Program-made: the position numbers and the translations under genes
The notes under the pieces: generated by a model
The model's database searches: none
The model's input: the letters and a program-made list of their open reading frames with translations, nothing else
What the model was told of the DNA's origin: nothing
Origin: JBALVO01 sp036961445
GTDB taxonomy: Bacteria > Pseudomonadota > Gammaproteobacteria > Pseudomonadales > Halieaceae
DNA: 42,553 bases
Reading direction: 5' to 3'
Assembly: GCA_036961445.1 (NCBI GenBank)
Contig: JBALVO010000018.1
Location: 1-42,553 of the forward strand
Part shown: in pieces, positions 8,415 to 16,763 of the stretch
Numbering within the stretch: the first letter of the stretch is position 1
How the letters are laid out: each line of letters begins with the position of its first letter

Positions 8415-9044
8415 ATGCAGAATAATATAGATCGCGCAAAAGACCTGTTGCCTTCCATCATTCTCACAATATTGAGCATGATTCAGGCGTTGGCACTGGA
8501 GTTGTTCTGGAGCAAGATCGAAGGTAGTAGTTTTTTATGGCAGCCAGGGCTGGAAGCGATTGTTGGCTGGCTGCAGTTGCTGGTCATGCTGTTCGGTATT
8601 CTTCTGATCTGGGTTTTTTATGTCAGCTTTGTACTGCGTTTTACCTGGCTTCCTGCTCTGGAAGATACCTTGATTCCCTTTGTGATTGGCTTGCTCGAGT
8701 TTGCCATGATCGATCTGATGCGGCCGAATTTCATTGGCTTATGGTTTGTGCTGCTGGCCGCGGTTTTTGCCGTTGTCACGGCCGCTAGTCACCTGACGAT
8801 GCGACAGGCCAGACGGGATTCATCCAATGACTATTTCTTCCGTAATATGGGGCCTGCCGGCTGGCGCGATTACATGGCGACGATCATAGTTGTCACCCTT
8901 TTCTGCGGGTTTGGGCTAGTACTGTGGCTTTGCGATAATAACCGCCTTATGTCGATAGCGGCATTACTAATCGCTTTAGCCGCCATGTCTTACCAGATGA
9001 TCCAGGCCAAGCGTTACTGGATGCACTCGCTGCAACCAGAGTAG
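8415..9044 (+). CDS. hypothetical six-helix integral membrane protein
   Basis: I choose ATG 8415 (MQNNIDRAKDLLP). The 51 residues an upstream start would add are Cys-rich and unlike a protein N terminus. The product has 209 residues with about six hydrophobic spans: SIILTILSMIQALALELFW, WLQLLVMLFGILLIWVFYV, LIPFVIGLLEFAMIDLM, FIGLWFVLLAAVFAVVTAA, MATIIVVTLFCGFGLVLWL and SIAALLIALAAMSYQMI. A charged loop (MRQARRDSSNDYFFRNMGP) lies between the fourth and fifth. I do not recognise a family, and no catalytic motif is apparent. It stands alone, with the divergent VOC gene upstream and a convergent hydrolase downstream. It may be an inner membrane protein of unknown role. Confidence 0.75.
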   Translation: MQNNIDRAKDLLPSIILTILSMIQALALELFWSKIEGSSFLWQPGLEAIVGWLQLLVMLFGILLIWVFYVSFVLRFTWLPALEDTLIPFVIGLLEFAMIDLMRPNFIGLWFVLLAAVFAVVTAASHLTMRQARRDSSNDYFFRNMGPAGWRDYMATIIVVTLFCGFGLVLWLCDNNRLMSIAALLIALAAMSYQMIQAKRYWMHSLQPE

Positions 9045-9151
9045 CGATACAAAACCGCCGCCTGGATAACGCTATCGTCCCAGGTAGCATTGCGTTGCCA
9101 GTCCGTACCGTCTCGGTTAAGTCCCAGAGAGAGATTATGCGGTCTGTTGTA

Positions 9152-9167
9152 GACGACTTCAGTCGTC
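9152..9167. repeat. short perfect palindrome (GACGAC-TTCA-GTCGTC)
   Basis: A 6-bp perfect stem with a TTCA loop lies in the 154-bp gap between convergent genes. There is no U-run on either side. The shape and sequence resemble a solitary REP-type palindrome, though a weak bidirectional terminator is equally possible. Confidence 0.3.
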
Positions 9168-9198
9168 AGCCTATATGGCTATCGCTTAGCTTGCGTAG

Positions 9199-9915
9199 TT
9201 AGAACAGTTCTGCGAGAAAGTTCTGCAGAGATTGCCAGGAACGCCGATCAGCGGCGGCATTGTACACAGTTCCCATCTCCGGATCGGCCGCTTCAGGGTT
9301 GGTGAACGCATGCAAGGTGTTGCCATAGGCATGTATCTGCCAGTCTGCTCCCGCTGCTGTTAGCTCCGCCCCCAGCGCGGTCATAGCCTCTGGCGGTGCC
9401 ATGGGATCGGCGTAGCCGTGAAGGCAAAGCACCTTCGCCGAGATGCGATTATCCGCGGTGTTCCCGGGCGGCATGAACAGACCGTGGAAGCTAATCACAG
9501 CATTGACATCGCTGCCGGTGCGGGCGAGATCAAGAGCGCATAGACCGCCGAAGCAGTAGCCTATGGCGGCAACATTACCGGCATTAACTTCCGCCTGGTC
9601 ACGCAGCGACGCCAGCGCTGCCAGCATCCGCGCCTGCAATAACTCACGGTCACTGACCAGGGGCGTCATCAGGGCATTGTTTTCCTCAGGGTTAGAGCCG
9701 CGAACGCCTTTACCGTACATATCCAGGGCAAAGCCTACATAGCCCAGTTCAGCAAGGGCTATTGCTTTGCCTTCCTCGAAGTCTCCCCTGCCTGCCCAGG
9801 TATGCGCAATGGCGATTCCAGGGCGTGCGCCGGTGAGGGCATCGTCCCAGGCGCAAAACGCCTCGAGGACAACACCATCGCATGCATATTCAACTAATCG
9901 GGTTTGAATGGTCAT
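9199..9915 (-). CDS. dienelactone hydrolase family protein
   Basis: A 238-residue alpha/beta hydrolase, probably cytoplasmic, acting on an ester or lactone. The nucleophile motif GYCFGG carries Cys121 instead of Ser, as in true dienelactone hydrolases. The other triad members are visible as Asp170 (LHGYADPMAP) and His202 (NTLHAFTNP). Length and motif order match the family (PF01738). The gene is the second of a minus-strand pair: the thiolase stop lies 7 bp upstream of its ATG, and the ribosome site GGAG overlaps that stop, so the two are likely translated together. Many proteins of this family have no proven substrate. Pairing with a thiolase hints at a role near acyl-CoA or aromatic-ring breakdown, but this is inference. 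Confidence 0.9.
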   Translation of the reverse strand: MTIQTRLVEYACDGVVLEAFCAWDDALTGARPGIAIAHTWAGRGDFEEGKAIALAELGYVGFALDMYGKGVRGSNPEENNALMTPLVSDRELLQARMLAALASLRDQAEVNAGNVAAIGYCFGGLCALDLARTGSDVNAVISFHGLFMPPGNTADNRISAKVLCLHGYADPMAPPEAMTALGAELTAAGADWQIHAYGNTLHAFTNPEAADPEMGTVYNAAADRRSWQSLQNFLAELF

Positions 9916-9922
9916 GGCAGTG

Positions 9923-11110
9923 TTACTCCGCTACGGCGTCTACGCGCTCAATGATGGTGCCGTTGGCAGTGCCGCCGCCTTCGCAGATTGCCAGTAGTCC
10001 ATAGCGCTTACCGGTGCGATGCAGTTCATGCACCAGGGTTGTCATAAGCTTGGCGCCGGTCCCACCCAGGGGATGCCCCAGTGCCTGGGCGCCACCATTT
10101 ACATTCAGCTTGTCAAGATCTGCGCCGGTTGCCTTGGACCACGCCAGTGGTACAGAACCAAACGCTTCATTCACTTCAAACAGATCGATATCGCTGATGC
10201 TCAATCCCGCCTTTTCCAGCACCTTGTTAGTAGCCGGGATCGGGCCTTCGAGCATAATCACCGGGTCTGAACCAATGACGCTCATAGCTGTAATTCTGGC
10301 CAGTGGCTTAAGGCCCAGACGCTTGCAAGTCTCGCCGTTGGCAATCATGACAGCCGCTGCACCGTCACAAATTTGTGAGGCATTCGCGGCGGTCAGTACA
10401 CCGCCTTCCGCCATCGGCTGCAGCCCCGAGATAGAGCCGATAGTGGCATCCAGGCGAACGCCTTCGTCCTGCGTGTGCATGGTCAGCGAGCCATCTTCGA
10501 GCTCTATTTCGATAGGCACGATTTCTCCCTCGAAACGACCCTCTTCTATTGCCTGTTTAGCTTTCATATGGCTAGCCAATGCGAACTCATTGAGTTCCTG
10601 GGAGGTGAGACCGTATTTTTCTACCAGCATTTCCGCACCGGTGAACTGGTTGAACTGGACGCCGGGGTAGCGTTCTGAGATTTTCTTACCATAAGGCACT
10701 CCATGGTCCGCCTTCATGCCATCGATAATGCTCGCACCAATGGGCACCTGACTCATGCTCTCTACCCCACCGGCAATGACCAGATCCTGGGTCCCGGATA
10801 ACACGCCCTGCGCCGCAAAATGAATGGCTTGCTGACCTGATCCACACTGGCGATCTACGGTAGTTCCGGGCACTATCTCGCCGAGTATGGAAGACAGGCA
10901 CACGTTGCGACCGAGATTGCCAGACTGGGCTCCTACCTGGGATACACAGCCAAAAATCAGATCGTTTACCTCCTCTACTGCTACACCGGTGCGCTCAACC
11001 AGGGCATCTACCACGGAGGCACCCAGGTCAATCGGGTGAACCTTTGAAAGACGGCCATTTTTGCGCCCACCGGCGCTGCGCACCGCTCCTACGATATATG
11101 CATCTGTCAT
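9923..11110 (-). CDS. acetyl-CoA acetyltransferase / thiolase
   Basis: A 395-residue thiolase that condenses two acyl-CoAs or cleaves a 3-ketoacyl-CoA. The acyl-accepting Cys89 lies in VDRQCGSGQQA, the general-base His346 in GHPLGGTGAK, and Cys376 in the terminal motif CEGGGTANGTI. All three catalytic positions are therefore present. Length is typical for cytoplasmic bacterial thiolases. It starts with ATG and has GAGAGG upstream. The 377-bp region before it holds no gene and should contain its promoter. The downstream partner is the dienelactone hydrolase-like gene. Whether it serves beta-oxidation, synthesis of acetoacetyl-CoA or ring-cleavage products cannot be decided. No hydroxyacyl-CoA dehydrogenase or hydratase adjoins it, which argues against a classical fadAB operon. 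Confidence 0.93.
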   Translation of the reverse strand: MTDAYIVGAVRSAGGRKNGRLSKVHPIDLGASVVDALVERTGVAVEEVNDLIFGCVSQVGAQSGNLGRNVCLSSILGEIVPGTTVDRQCGSGQQAIHFAAQGVLSGTQDLVIAGGVESMSQVPIGASIIDGMKADHGVPYGKKISERYPGVQFNQFTGAEMLVEKYGLTSQELNEFALASHMKAKQAIEEGRFEGEIVPIEIELEDGSLTMHTQDEGVRLDATIGSISGLQPMAEGGVLTAANASQICDGAAAVMIANGETCKRLGLKPLARITAMSVIGSDPVIMLEGPIPATNKVLEKAGLSISDIDLFEVNEAFGSVPLAWSKATGADLDKLNVNGGAQALGHPLGGTGAKLMTTLVHELHRTGKRYGLLAICEGGGTANGTIIERVDAVAE

Positions 11111-11487
11111 GACTTACCTCTCTGTAGCATTTAGTCCAATAAACCTGTGCCCCGCAGGGCGCGAACAAGGGGACGTAGCGTATTACAAATACCGGGTGAG
11201 GGAAAACCCCCGTGCATATTAATTTCTGTGTGGTCAGGTTCATAGCTGCGTTGGGCTGTGCATGAATTTTCCGTGCGCGTCAGCCTGATGTGGAGACATT
11301 GGCTGCATTTTGTTACCACGAATAATCAGCCGCAACACGCCAGTAAATGCCGGCTCTATCACTATGAAAGCCTTGCCTAAACACAGGCAAAGCAAGCATA
11401 GTGACTATTCGGCAATAGCGCTGTTCGTTGTAAATTTTGCAATGGAGGTGGGCAGGCGCCTCACCCTGGAAACCGATCAAGATCAAT
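11111..11487. other. divergent intergenic region (thiolase / arsC-like)
   Basis: This stretch separates the minus-strand thiolase from the plus-strand phosphatase. I see no convincing gene. It contains the imperfect hairpin described separately and presumably promoters for both directions. Overlapping open frames on both strands around 11310-11560 are low-complexity readings of the hairpin and of the arsC-like start, not genes. Confidence 0.5.
11359..11404. repeat. 46-base imperfect inverted repeat upstream of arsC-like gene
   Basis: The outer arms TCACTATG (11359-11366) and CATAGTGA (11397-11404) pair perfectly. The inner arms TTGCCT (11373-11378) and AGGCAA (11385-11390) also pair perfectly around a 6-base loop, and an asymmetric internal region separates the two stems. 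It lies 84 bp before the arsC-like start codon and could be a leader RNA structure or an operator. No U-run follows. Confidence 0.4.
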
Positions 11488-11958
11488 ATGAGAATCCTGT
11501 ACATTTGTACCCACAATCGCTGTCGCAGCATTATGGCCGAGGCCATTACCAACCAACTAGGTGAGGGGCGCCTGCTGGCAGCTAGTGCCGGCAGTCAGCC
11601 GGCGGGGCAAGTGCATCCCGATTCCCTGCGCTCCCTGCAGCAAGCCGACTACGCGACGCATGGTCTGTACAGTAAGTCCTGGCATGAAATGACGGGTTTT
11701 GACCCCGATCTAGTTATTACCTTGTGCGATTCAGCAAACCAGGAAACCTGCCCTTTGTGGCTGGGCGATACACTAAAAGTTCACTGGGGTTTGAGTGACC
11801 CGTCGCTGGTGCCAGGCGGGGAGGTGGCAGTTGCGGCAGCGTTTGCAGCGACCATCAGTCAGTTGCAGGCCCGCGTGCAGGCTTTGTTGGCGTTGGATAA
11901 AAAAGCGTTGGCGCCCGCTCAATTGCGCGTTGCCATACCGGAGCTTGTTAACCTATGA
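11488..11958 (+). CDS. arsenate reductase-type low-molecular-weight phosphatase (thioredoxin-coupled ArsC class)
   Basis: A 156-residue protein. I take the ATG at 11488 because the product then starts MRILYICTHNRCRS, matching the family exactly, whereas 17 upstream in-frame residues do not. The P-loop is C7-x5-R13 with Asn10 and Ser14. Two further cysteines in VITLCDSANQETCP (Cys80 and Cys88) complete the redox relay of thioredoxin-dependent arsenate reductases, so reduction of arsenate to arsenite is the likely reaction. The stop overlaps the ATG of the downstream transporter by four bases (ATGA), indicating translational coupling. No ArsR regulator or ArsB/Acr3 exporter is seen. The transporter partner is Nramp-like instead, which is unusual for an ars locus. 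Confidence 0.85.
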   Translation: MRILYICTHNRCRSIMAEAITNQLGEGRLLAASAGSQPAGQVHPDSLRSLQQADYATHGLYSKSWHEMTGFDPDLVITLCDSANQETCPLWLGDTLKVHWGLSDPSLVPGGEVAVAAAFAATISQLQARVQALLALDKKALAPAQLRVAIPELVNL

Positions 11959-13163
11959 AGCGTATGGGTCCGGGTCTGATAGTAATGGCGGCTTTTATTG
12001 GTCCGGGCACTGTTATTACCGCCAGCAAAGCCGGTGCCCAATATGGTTTTGCCTTGATGTGGGCGCTGCTGTTTTCTGTTATCGCGACGCTGGTGTTACA
12101 GGAAATGGCCGCGCGACTTGGTCTGGTGACGGGTAAGGGCTTGTCGGAGGCACTGCGCAGCAGCTTCAATAATCGGTTTTTTAAAATACTGGCCATTGCT
12201 CTGGTAATACTAGCCATAGGCTTTGGCAATGCCGCTTATGAATCGGGCAATATATCAGGCGCCGCCATGGGTTTGGCGGCGATCACCCCCTATTCAGCCA
12301 ACCTGTGGGCACTGGTGGTGGGGGGTATAGCCTTCGCACTGCTGGCGTCCGGACGCTACCGGGTGGTCGAAAGCGGGTTGATTGTGCTGGTAGTGATAAT
12401 GAGTGGCGTATTCCTCATTACCATGTTGATGGTCAAACCCGATTGGGGGGCGATACTCCAGGGACTGACCCGGCCATCATTGCCCGCAGGTGCCACGCTC
12501 ACAGTGATCGCCCTAATCGGTACGACAGTGGTTCCTTACAACCTGTTTTTGCATTCCAGTTCGGTCAGGGAAAAGTGGCCAAGCAGTGTTCCTACCGAGG
12601 AAGCATTGCGCGAATCGCGTCGCGATAGCCTGCTGTCTATCGGTCTGGGCGGATTGATAACCCTGGCTATTTTGAGCACCGCATCGGTAGCGTTTTTTGG
12701 TGGTGATACGACATTTTCTGCGGCGACTATAGCGCTGCAGCTAGAGCCTTTACTGGGCGCTGCCGCTAAATATTTCTTTGCTGTTGGCTTGTTGGCTGCG
12801 GGGCTGACCAGCGCGATCACCTCGCCCCTGGCCGCTGCCTATGCCGTATCTGGCGCTCTGGGTTGGAAGGCCGACCTGGCTGAGCCTCGTTTCAAGCTGG
12901 TCTGGGCGCTGGTGTTGGGCCTGGGAATGCTCGCCGCCGCACTGGGAACGCGGCCCATCAGCGCGATTCTTTTTGCACAGGCCGCCAACGGCTTCCTGTT
13001 GCCCATAGTGGCGGTTTACTTGCTGTATGTGATGAACAGTAGTGCACTACTGGGGCAATACAGGAATCGCTGGTTGAGCAATCTGGTCGGTGGGGTGATT
13101 GTACTTATAGTGTCAGGGCTGGGTATCTTCAAGCTGCTGCAGGTACTGGGGTTTACCGCATAG
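11955..13163 (+). CDS. Nramp-related divalent metal transporter with altered metal-site motifs
   Basis: A 402-residue inner membrane protein with about 11 hydrophobic helices and overall Nramp (PF01566) character. In canonical Mn/Fe Nramps TM1 carries DPGN and TM6 carries an MPH motif, together forming the metal site. Here TM1 reads AAFIGPGTVITA (Gly16-Pro-Gly-Thr) and TM6 reads TTVVPYNLFLHSSSV. The Asp, Asn and Met ligands are therefore all replaced, while Pro-Gly and the LFLHSS stretch are kept. The protein belongs to the Nramp superfamily but probably does not transport Mn2+ or Fe2+ in the standard way. The ATG overlaps the stop of the arsenate-reductase-like gene, and a strong hairpin covers its own stop codon. 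Substrate is unknown; the pairing with an ArsC-type enzyme is suggestive only. Confidence 0.85.
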   Translation: MKRMGPGLIVMAAFIGPGTVITASKAGAQYGFALMWALLFSVIATLVLQEMAARLGLVTGKGLSEALRSSFNNRFFKILAIALVILAIGFGNAAYESGNISGAAMGLAAITPYSANLWALVVGGIAFALLASGRYRVVESGLIVLVVIMSGVFLITMLMVKPDWGAILQGLTRPSLPAGATLTVIALIGTTVVPYNLFLHSSSVREKWPSSVPTEEALRESRRDSLLSIGLGGLITLAILSTASVAFFGGDTTFSAATIALQLEPLLGAAAKYFFAVGLLAAGLTSAITSPLAAAYAVSGALGWKADLAEPRFKLVWALVLGLGMLAAALGTRPISAILFAQAANGFLLPIVAVYLLYVMNSSALLGQYRNRWLSNLVGGVIVLIVSGLGIFKLLQVLGFTA

Positions 13164-13177
13164 GCTGCGGTAAACCC
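13149..13177. terminator. strong hairpin at convergent gene ends
   Basis: GGGTTTACCGCA pairs perfectly over 12 bp with TGCGGTAAACCC around a 5-base loop. The left arm includes the last codons of the Nramp-like gene and the loop contains its TAG. It sits between two convergent genes and is symmetric, so it could end transcription from both sides. No U-tract follows, so a role in 3'-end protection is equally possible. Confidence 0.6.
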
Positions 13178-13211
13178 GACTCCACTTCAAGTAGTTGTGA
13201 TACAGACAGGC

Positions 13212-15272
13212 CTACCAGTGACCACCGCGCATCACCTGGGAAAACATTTTTTGTGCCAGCGCCAGTTTTGTTGAAGGAATATCTTTCTTTTCCTGCGCTG
13301 CCTCTGCATCACTCAAGCCACGTGCTGCTGCGGAATCCGGAAACAGGGCATAGGCCTGGCTGAGAAACGCCTCGGTGACGCTGGGCATGGTGGCCTGCGC
13401 CACGGCACCGGTGATGCCTAGCCTGGTGGAAACACGTTTGGGTTTGCTGACAATGGCTTTAATCACCAGATCCCTGGCCTGCTCCGGCGATAGCGTGGGA
13501 AAGGCCTTGTATAAACTGGTGGGTGCAATCATGGGTGTGCGTACCAGCGGCATGTGGATGGTGGTGAAGTCTATGTTGTCTCCAGCATATTCTGGCGCGG
13601 CGCATAGGCTGAAGGCATCCAGTGCAGCTTTGGATGCCACGTAAGCGGAGAAACGCGGTGGACTGGTGAGTACTCCAATGGAGGATATATTAATGATTTG
13701 CCCGCTCTTTTTCTCCTCCATTACCGGCAGAAAGCCCAGTATCAGGCGCAGTGCGCCAAAGTAATTGAGCTGCATGGTGCGTTCAAAATCATGATAGCGA
13801 TCGTAGCTGTAACGTACCGATCGGCGAATCGAGCGCCCGGCATTATTAATCAATATGTCCACGTGGCCGTGGTCTGCTAATACGTCGGCAACCAGTTTAT
13901 CGCAGCTGTCCATATCAGACACATCACATGAATAGGCTTTGGCTGTGCCGCCTTTTGCAGCTATTTCGGCCAGTGTCTCGTCGAGTTTTTCTGCCGTTCT
14001 CGCTACCAGGATGACGGTGGCGCCGGCCCTGGCCAAGCGCAGGGCACATTCCTTGCCGATACCCGAGGTAGCACCTGTGACCACGACTACCTTCTCTTTT
14101 ACCTTGCGACGCAGCACTGCGAGTGTTGGCCTACCGATCATGCGGTTGAACAGGCCGTCGATTTCCCCGGTTATCGATGTGGAGTCCTTGCGCAAAAAGT
14201 GTAGCCAGTAGTCCCATAGCGCGGGAGCATAGGATTCAAAAGGTGGGCAACTGATATCCGACTGGGCCAGCAGGCTTTGTGTTTTAGTGGAGTCGAAGTG
14301 TGTGGGGTAGTTAATGTAGCCTACGACTTCCGGAGGAATGCCCAGACGCGTAACAACGCGCTCCCCCAGCGCCTTTACTCTTGGCAGGCGTTTGATGCCT
14401 TTGCCCGCCAGCTTGGTCGCCGAATCCATTAGTGACACATCCATGGCTTTGAGTTTCGGCCCACCGGAGACCTTCATCATCACCTTGAGTAAATCACCCA
14501 CGCGCACACCATCCGGGTCGGTGATAAAGAAGCATTCATTGTCCTGGTCTGGCAGGTGCGCCAGATTGTCGATGGCTGCCACGACAAAATCTACCGGTAC
14601 TATGTTGAGTAATCCCGCTTTATTCATCAGCAAGGGGAAACCCTCTGGCACGACTGCACTGAGGTTTTTCAGTGTTTCGAAGAAATAATAGGGACCATCT
14701 ACCTTGTCCATTTCACCGGTACGTGAATCCCCCACTACCATGCCGGGGCGATAGATACGCCATTTCATGCGCTTCTCGGCGCGCACCAGTCCCTCGGACT
14801 CGTGCTTGGTACTGAAATAAGGATGATCCAGGGATCCAGCTTCCTCGAACATGTCCTCGGTGAATGTGCCATCGTAAAGTCCGGCTGCGGCAATCGAGCT
14901 CACCTGGTGGAAACAGCCGGCCCGCATGGCTTTGGACAAGGCTATTGCCGCGGCGGTGCCCTGTACGTTGCTGATTCGCTGGCTTTCTGCATCGGCCTTC
15001 ATGTCGTAAATTGCTGCCAGGTGGAAAAAGTGATCCATTTTGCCTGCGTGTTTCTTTATCCAGGCGGGCTTAACGCCGAGTTTTGATTTGCTAATGTCGC
15101 CTTCAACGGCTATGACCTGTTCGCTGGTGGCGCCCCATAGCTGGCGCAGACCCTCTATCTTTGACATGGAGCTGGGACGCACCAGTAAGTAAACTTTACC
15201 CCCGCGATCAAGCAGTTTGGGAACCAGAAAACGACCAATAAAACCTGTACCGCCAGTGACGAAATAGTTCAT
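13212..15272 (-). CDS. two-domain fatty acyl-CoA reductase (SDR fusion, Marinobacter FAR type)
   Basis: A 686-residue fusion of two Rossmann-fold reductases. The start is ATG 15272, giving MNYFVTGGTGFIGRFL with AAGGAC upstream; a longer in-frame extension lacks support. The N-terminal extended-SDR domain has TGGTGFIG at residues 6-13, the catalytic YFSTK and the motif GEMDKVDGPYYFF. The C-terminal classical SDR domain has VVVTGATSGIG, NNAGRSIRR, SSIGV and YVASK. From memory, domain order, length and these phrases match the bacterial fatty acyl-CoA reductase of Marinobacter (about 660 residues), which reduces acyl-CoA via aldehyde to fatty alcohol with NADPH, often for wax ester storage. No wax ester synthase is encoded nearby. 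The 5' leader holds a strong hairpin. Confidence 0.88.
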   Translation of the reverse strand: MNYFVTGGTGFIGRFLVPKLLDRGGKVYLLVRPSSMSKIEGLRQLWGATSEQVIAVEGDISKSKLGVKPAWIKKHAGKMDHFFHLAAIYDMKADAESQRISNVQGTAAAIALSKAMRAGCFHQVSSIAAAGLYDGTFTEDMFEEAGSLDHPYFSTKHESEGLVRAEKRMKWRIYRPGMVVGDSRTGEMDKVDGPYYFFETLKNLSAVVPEGFPLLMNKAGLLNIVPVDFVVAAIDNLAHLPDQDNECFFITDPDGVRVGDLLKVMMKVSGGPKLKAMDVSLMDSATKLAGKGIKRLPRVKALGERVVTRLGIPPEVVGYINYPTHFDSTKTQSLLAQSDISCPPFESYAPALWDYWLHFLRKDSTSITGEIDGLFNRMIGRPTLAVLRRKVKEKVVVVTGATSGIGKECALRLARAGATVILVARTAEKLDETLAEIAAKGGTAKAYSCDVSDMDSCDKLVADVLADHGHVDILINNAGRSIRRSVRYSYDRYHDFERTMQLNYFGALRLILGFLPVMEEKKSGQIINISSIGVLTSPPRFSAYVASKAALDAFSLCAAPEYAGDNIDFTTIHMPLVRTPMIAPTSLYKAFPTLSPEQARDLVIKAIVSKPKRVSTRLGITGAVAQATMPSVTEAFLSQAYALFPDSAAARGLSDAEAAQEKKDIPSTKLALAQKMFSQVMRGGHW

Positions 15273-15309
15273 TAATATGTCCTTATGTTCGACTTGTGCG
15301 CCAATAACC

Positions 15310-15335
15310 TCTGGAGCCGCTGTCGCGGCTCCAGA
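15310..15335. promoter_or_regulatory. perfect 11-bp hairpin in the leader of the acyl-CoA reductase gene
   Basis: TCTGGAGCCGC pairs perfectly with GCGGCTCCAGA around the loop TGTC. The distance to the start codon of the minus-strand reductase gene is 37 bp. The stem is symmetric and no U-run follows on either strand. It could be a 5'-UTR stabilising element or an operator. The rest of the 381-bp divergent region (15273-15653) shows no gene, and it must hold promoters for both this gene and the flavoenzyme. Confidence 0.45.
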
Positions 15336-15653
15336 CCGGTTGGTCAGGGTACCTCGGCTCGCCCGCCAAGTCATCTCTATCGTGGCCTATATCCATGCAA
15401 AGCATGGCGCAGTCGAAGGATGGCGTTGTGGTGAGCGCAATGCATTCTGGATGGGCTGATACTCAGGGGTTGGAGTACTCCCCCCCTGCTTTTTATGGTG
15501 TCAGGCGCAAGCAATTGCGCAGCCCCTTGAAGGTGCAGACACTATCGTGGGGCTGCACTAAATCGAGCAAAGTGATAGAGTCCCTGCTGAATTTCATCGC
15601 GTCTTCCAGCCAGGCTTGGAGATTGCGCCAATAAACCAATCTCCGGACCGCTA

Positions 15654-16763
15654 ATGACTGATAACAGCACGCTATTTCGCCCTTTTTCCCTGGGCCCTTT
15701 AACGCTAAAAAACCGTATTGTTATGGCTCCCATGACGCGAAATTTTTCTCCCGCTAATGTGCCCGGGGACGCGGTAGTTGAATACTACCGGCGCCGTGCC
15801 GAAGGGGGCACTGGACTCATTATCACGGAGGGTACCTGTGTCGATCATATCGCTGCCAGTGGCTATCCGGACGTACCCTATTTTCACGGGGAAGCATCCG
15901 CCGCCGGCTGGAAACGCGTGGTTGCCGCGGTTCATGCCGCCGGTGGCAAGATCGCGCCCCAACTGTGGCATGTGGGTGCCATGCGCAAAGCCGGGACGCC
16001 ACCCGAAGGTGATGTCGACGGGTACAGCCCCAGCGGAATGAATGTACCTGGAAAAGTAAACCGGCATGTAATGACCAAAGGCGATATAGACGATGTTATC
16101 GCTGCCTTTGCCCGCGGCGCCGAACTAGCCAGGGAGATAGGTTTTGACGCTGTGGAAATTCATGGGGCTCATGGCTATCTGATCGACCAGTTTTTTTGGC
16201 AGGGCACCAATGTTAGAGAGGATGAATACGGTGGCTCTATGGAAAATCGCGGTCGCTTTGGTGTGGAGCTGATAAAAGCGGTGCGGCGAGCAGTGGGCGA
16301 TGATTTTCCTGTTATTTTTCGGTTTTCACAGTGGAAGCAGCAAGAGTATACCGCCCGGCTGGCCGAAACTCCCGAGGAGCTTGAGCAATTTCTTATGCCT
16401 CTGAGTGATGCAGGTGTTGATATTTTTCACTGTTCCACGCGCCGTTTTTGGGAGCCGGAATTTGAGGGCAGCGACCTGAACCTGGCTGGCTGGACCAAGC
16501 GCATTACGCGCAAGCCGACCATCACAGTAGGCAGTGTTGGTCTGAATGCAGATTTTATTCCCCTGCCAGGAGAGGCAACTTTTCGCGAGGCAGAACCGGC
16601 TAGTCTGGACCAGTTGGTAGAGCGCATGGGAAATGATGAGTTTGACCTGGTAGCGGTGGGCCGTGCCATGATTGCTAACTCGGACTGGGCCAATCGTGTG
16701 CGTGATGGCGAACTTCAGCAGATGAGCGCGTTTCAAAAAGAACAGCTTTTCGACCTGAATTAG
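15654..16763 (+). CDS. Old Yellow Enzyme family NADH:flavin oxidoreductase
   Basis: A 369-residue FMN-dependent ene-reductase-like TIM barrel. The N terminus LFRPFSLGPLTLKNRIVMAPMTR is typical. HGAHGYLIDQFFWQGTN carries the barrel histidine region, DEYGGSMENRGRF the conserved YGGS-x-ENR segment, and DLVAVGRAMIANSDW the C-terminal FMN-phosphate strand. These proteins reduce activated C=C bonds of enones, nitro compounds or cyclic substrates with NAD(P)H; the physiological substrate is unknown. It begins with ATG and lies divergent to the fatty acyl-CoA reductase. It ends 194 bp before the phosphotriesterase remnant, with no clear terminator between. A longer multidomain 2,4-dienoyl-CoA reductase is excluded, because there is no iron-sulfur or second flavin domain. 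Confidence 0.92.
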   Translation: MTDNSTLFRPFSLGPLTLKNRIVMAPMTRNFSPANVPGDAVVEYYRRRAEGGTGLIITEGTCVDHIAASGYPDVPYFHGEASAAGWKRVVAAVHAAGGKIAPQLWHVGAMRKAGTPPEGDVDGYSPSGMNVPGKVNRHVMTKGDIDDVIAAFARGAELAREIGFDAVEIHGAHGYLIDQFFWQGTNVREDEYGGSMENRGRFGVELIKAVRRAVGDDFPVIFRFSQWKQQEYTARLAETPEELEQFLMPLSDAGVDIFHCSTRRFWEPEFEGSDLNLAGWTKRITRKPTITVGSVGLNADFIPLPGEATFREAEPASLDQLVERMGNDEFDLVAVGRAMIANSDWANRVRDGELQQMSAFQKEQLFDLN

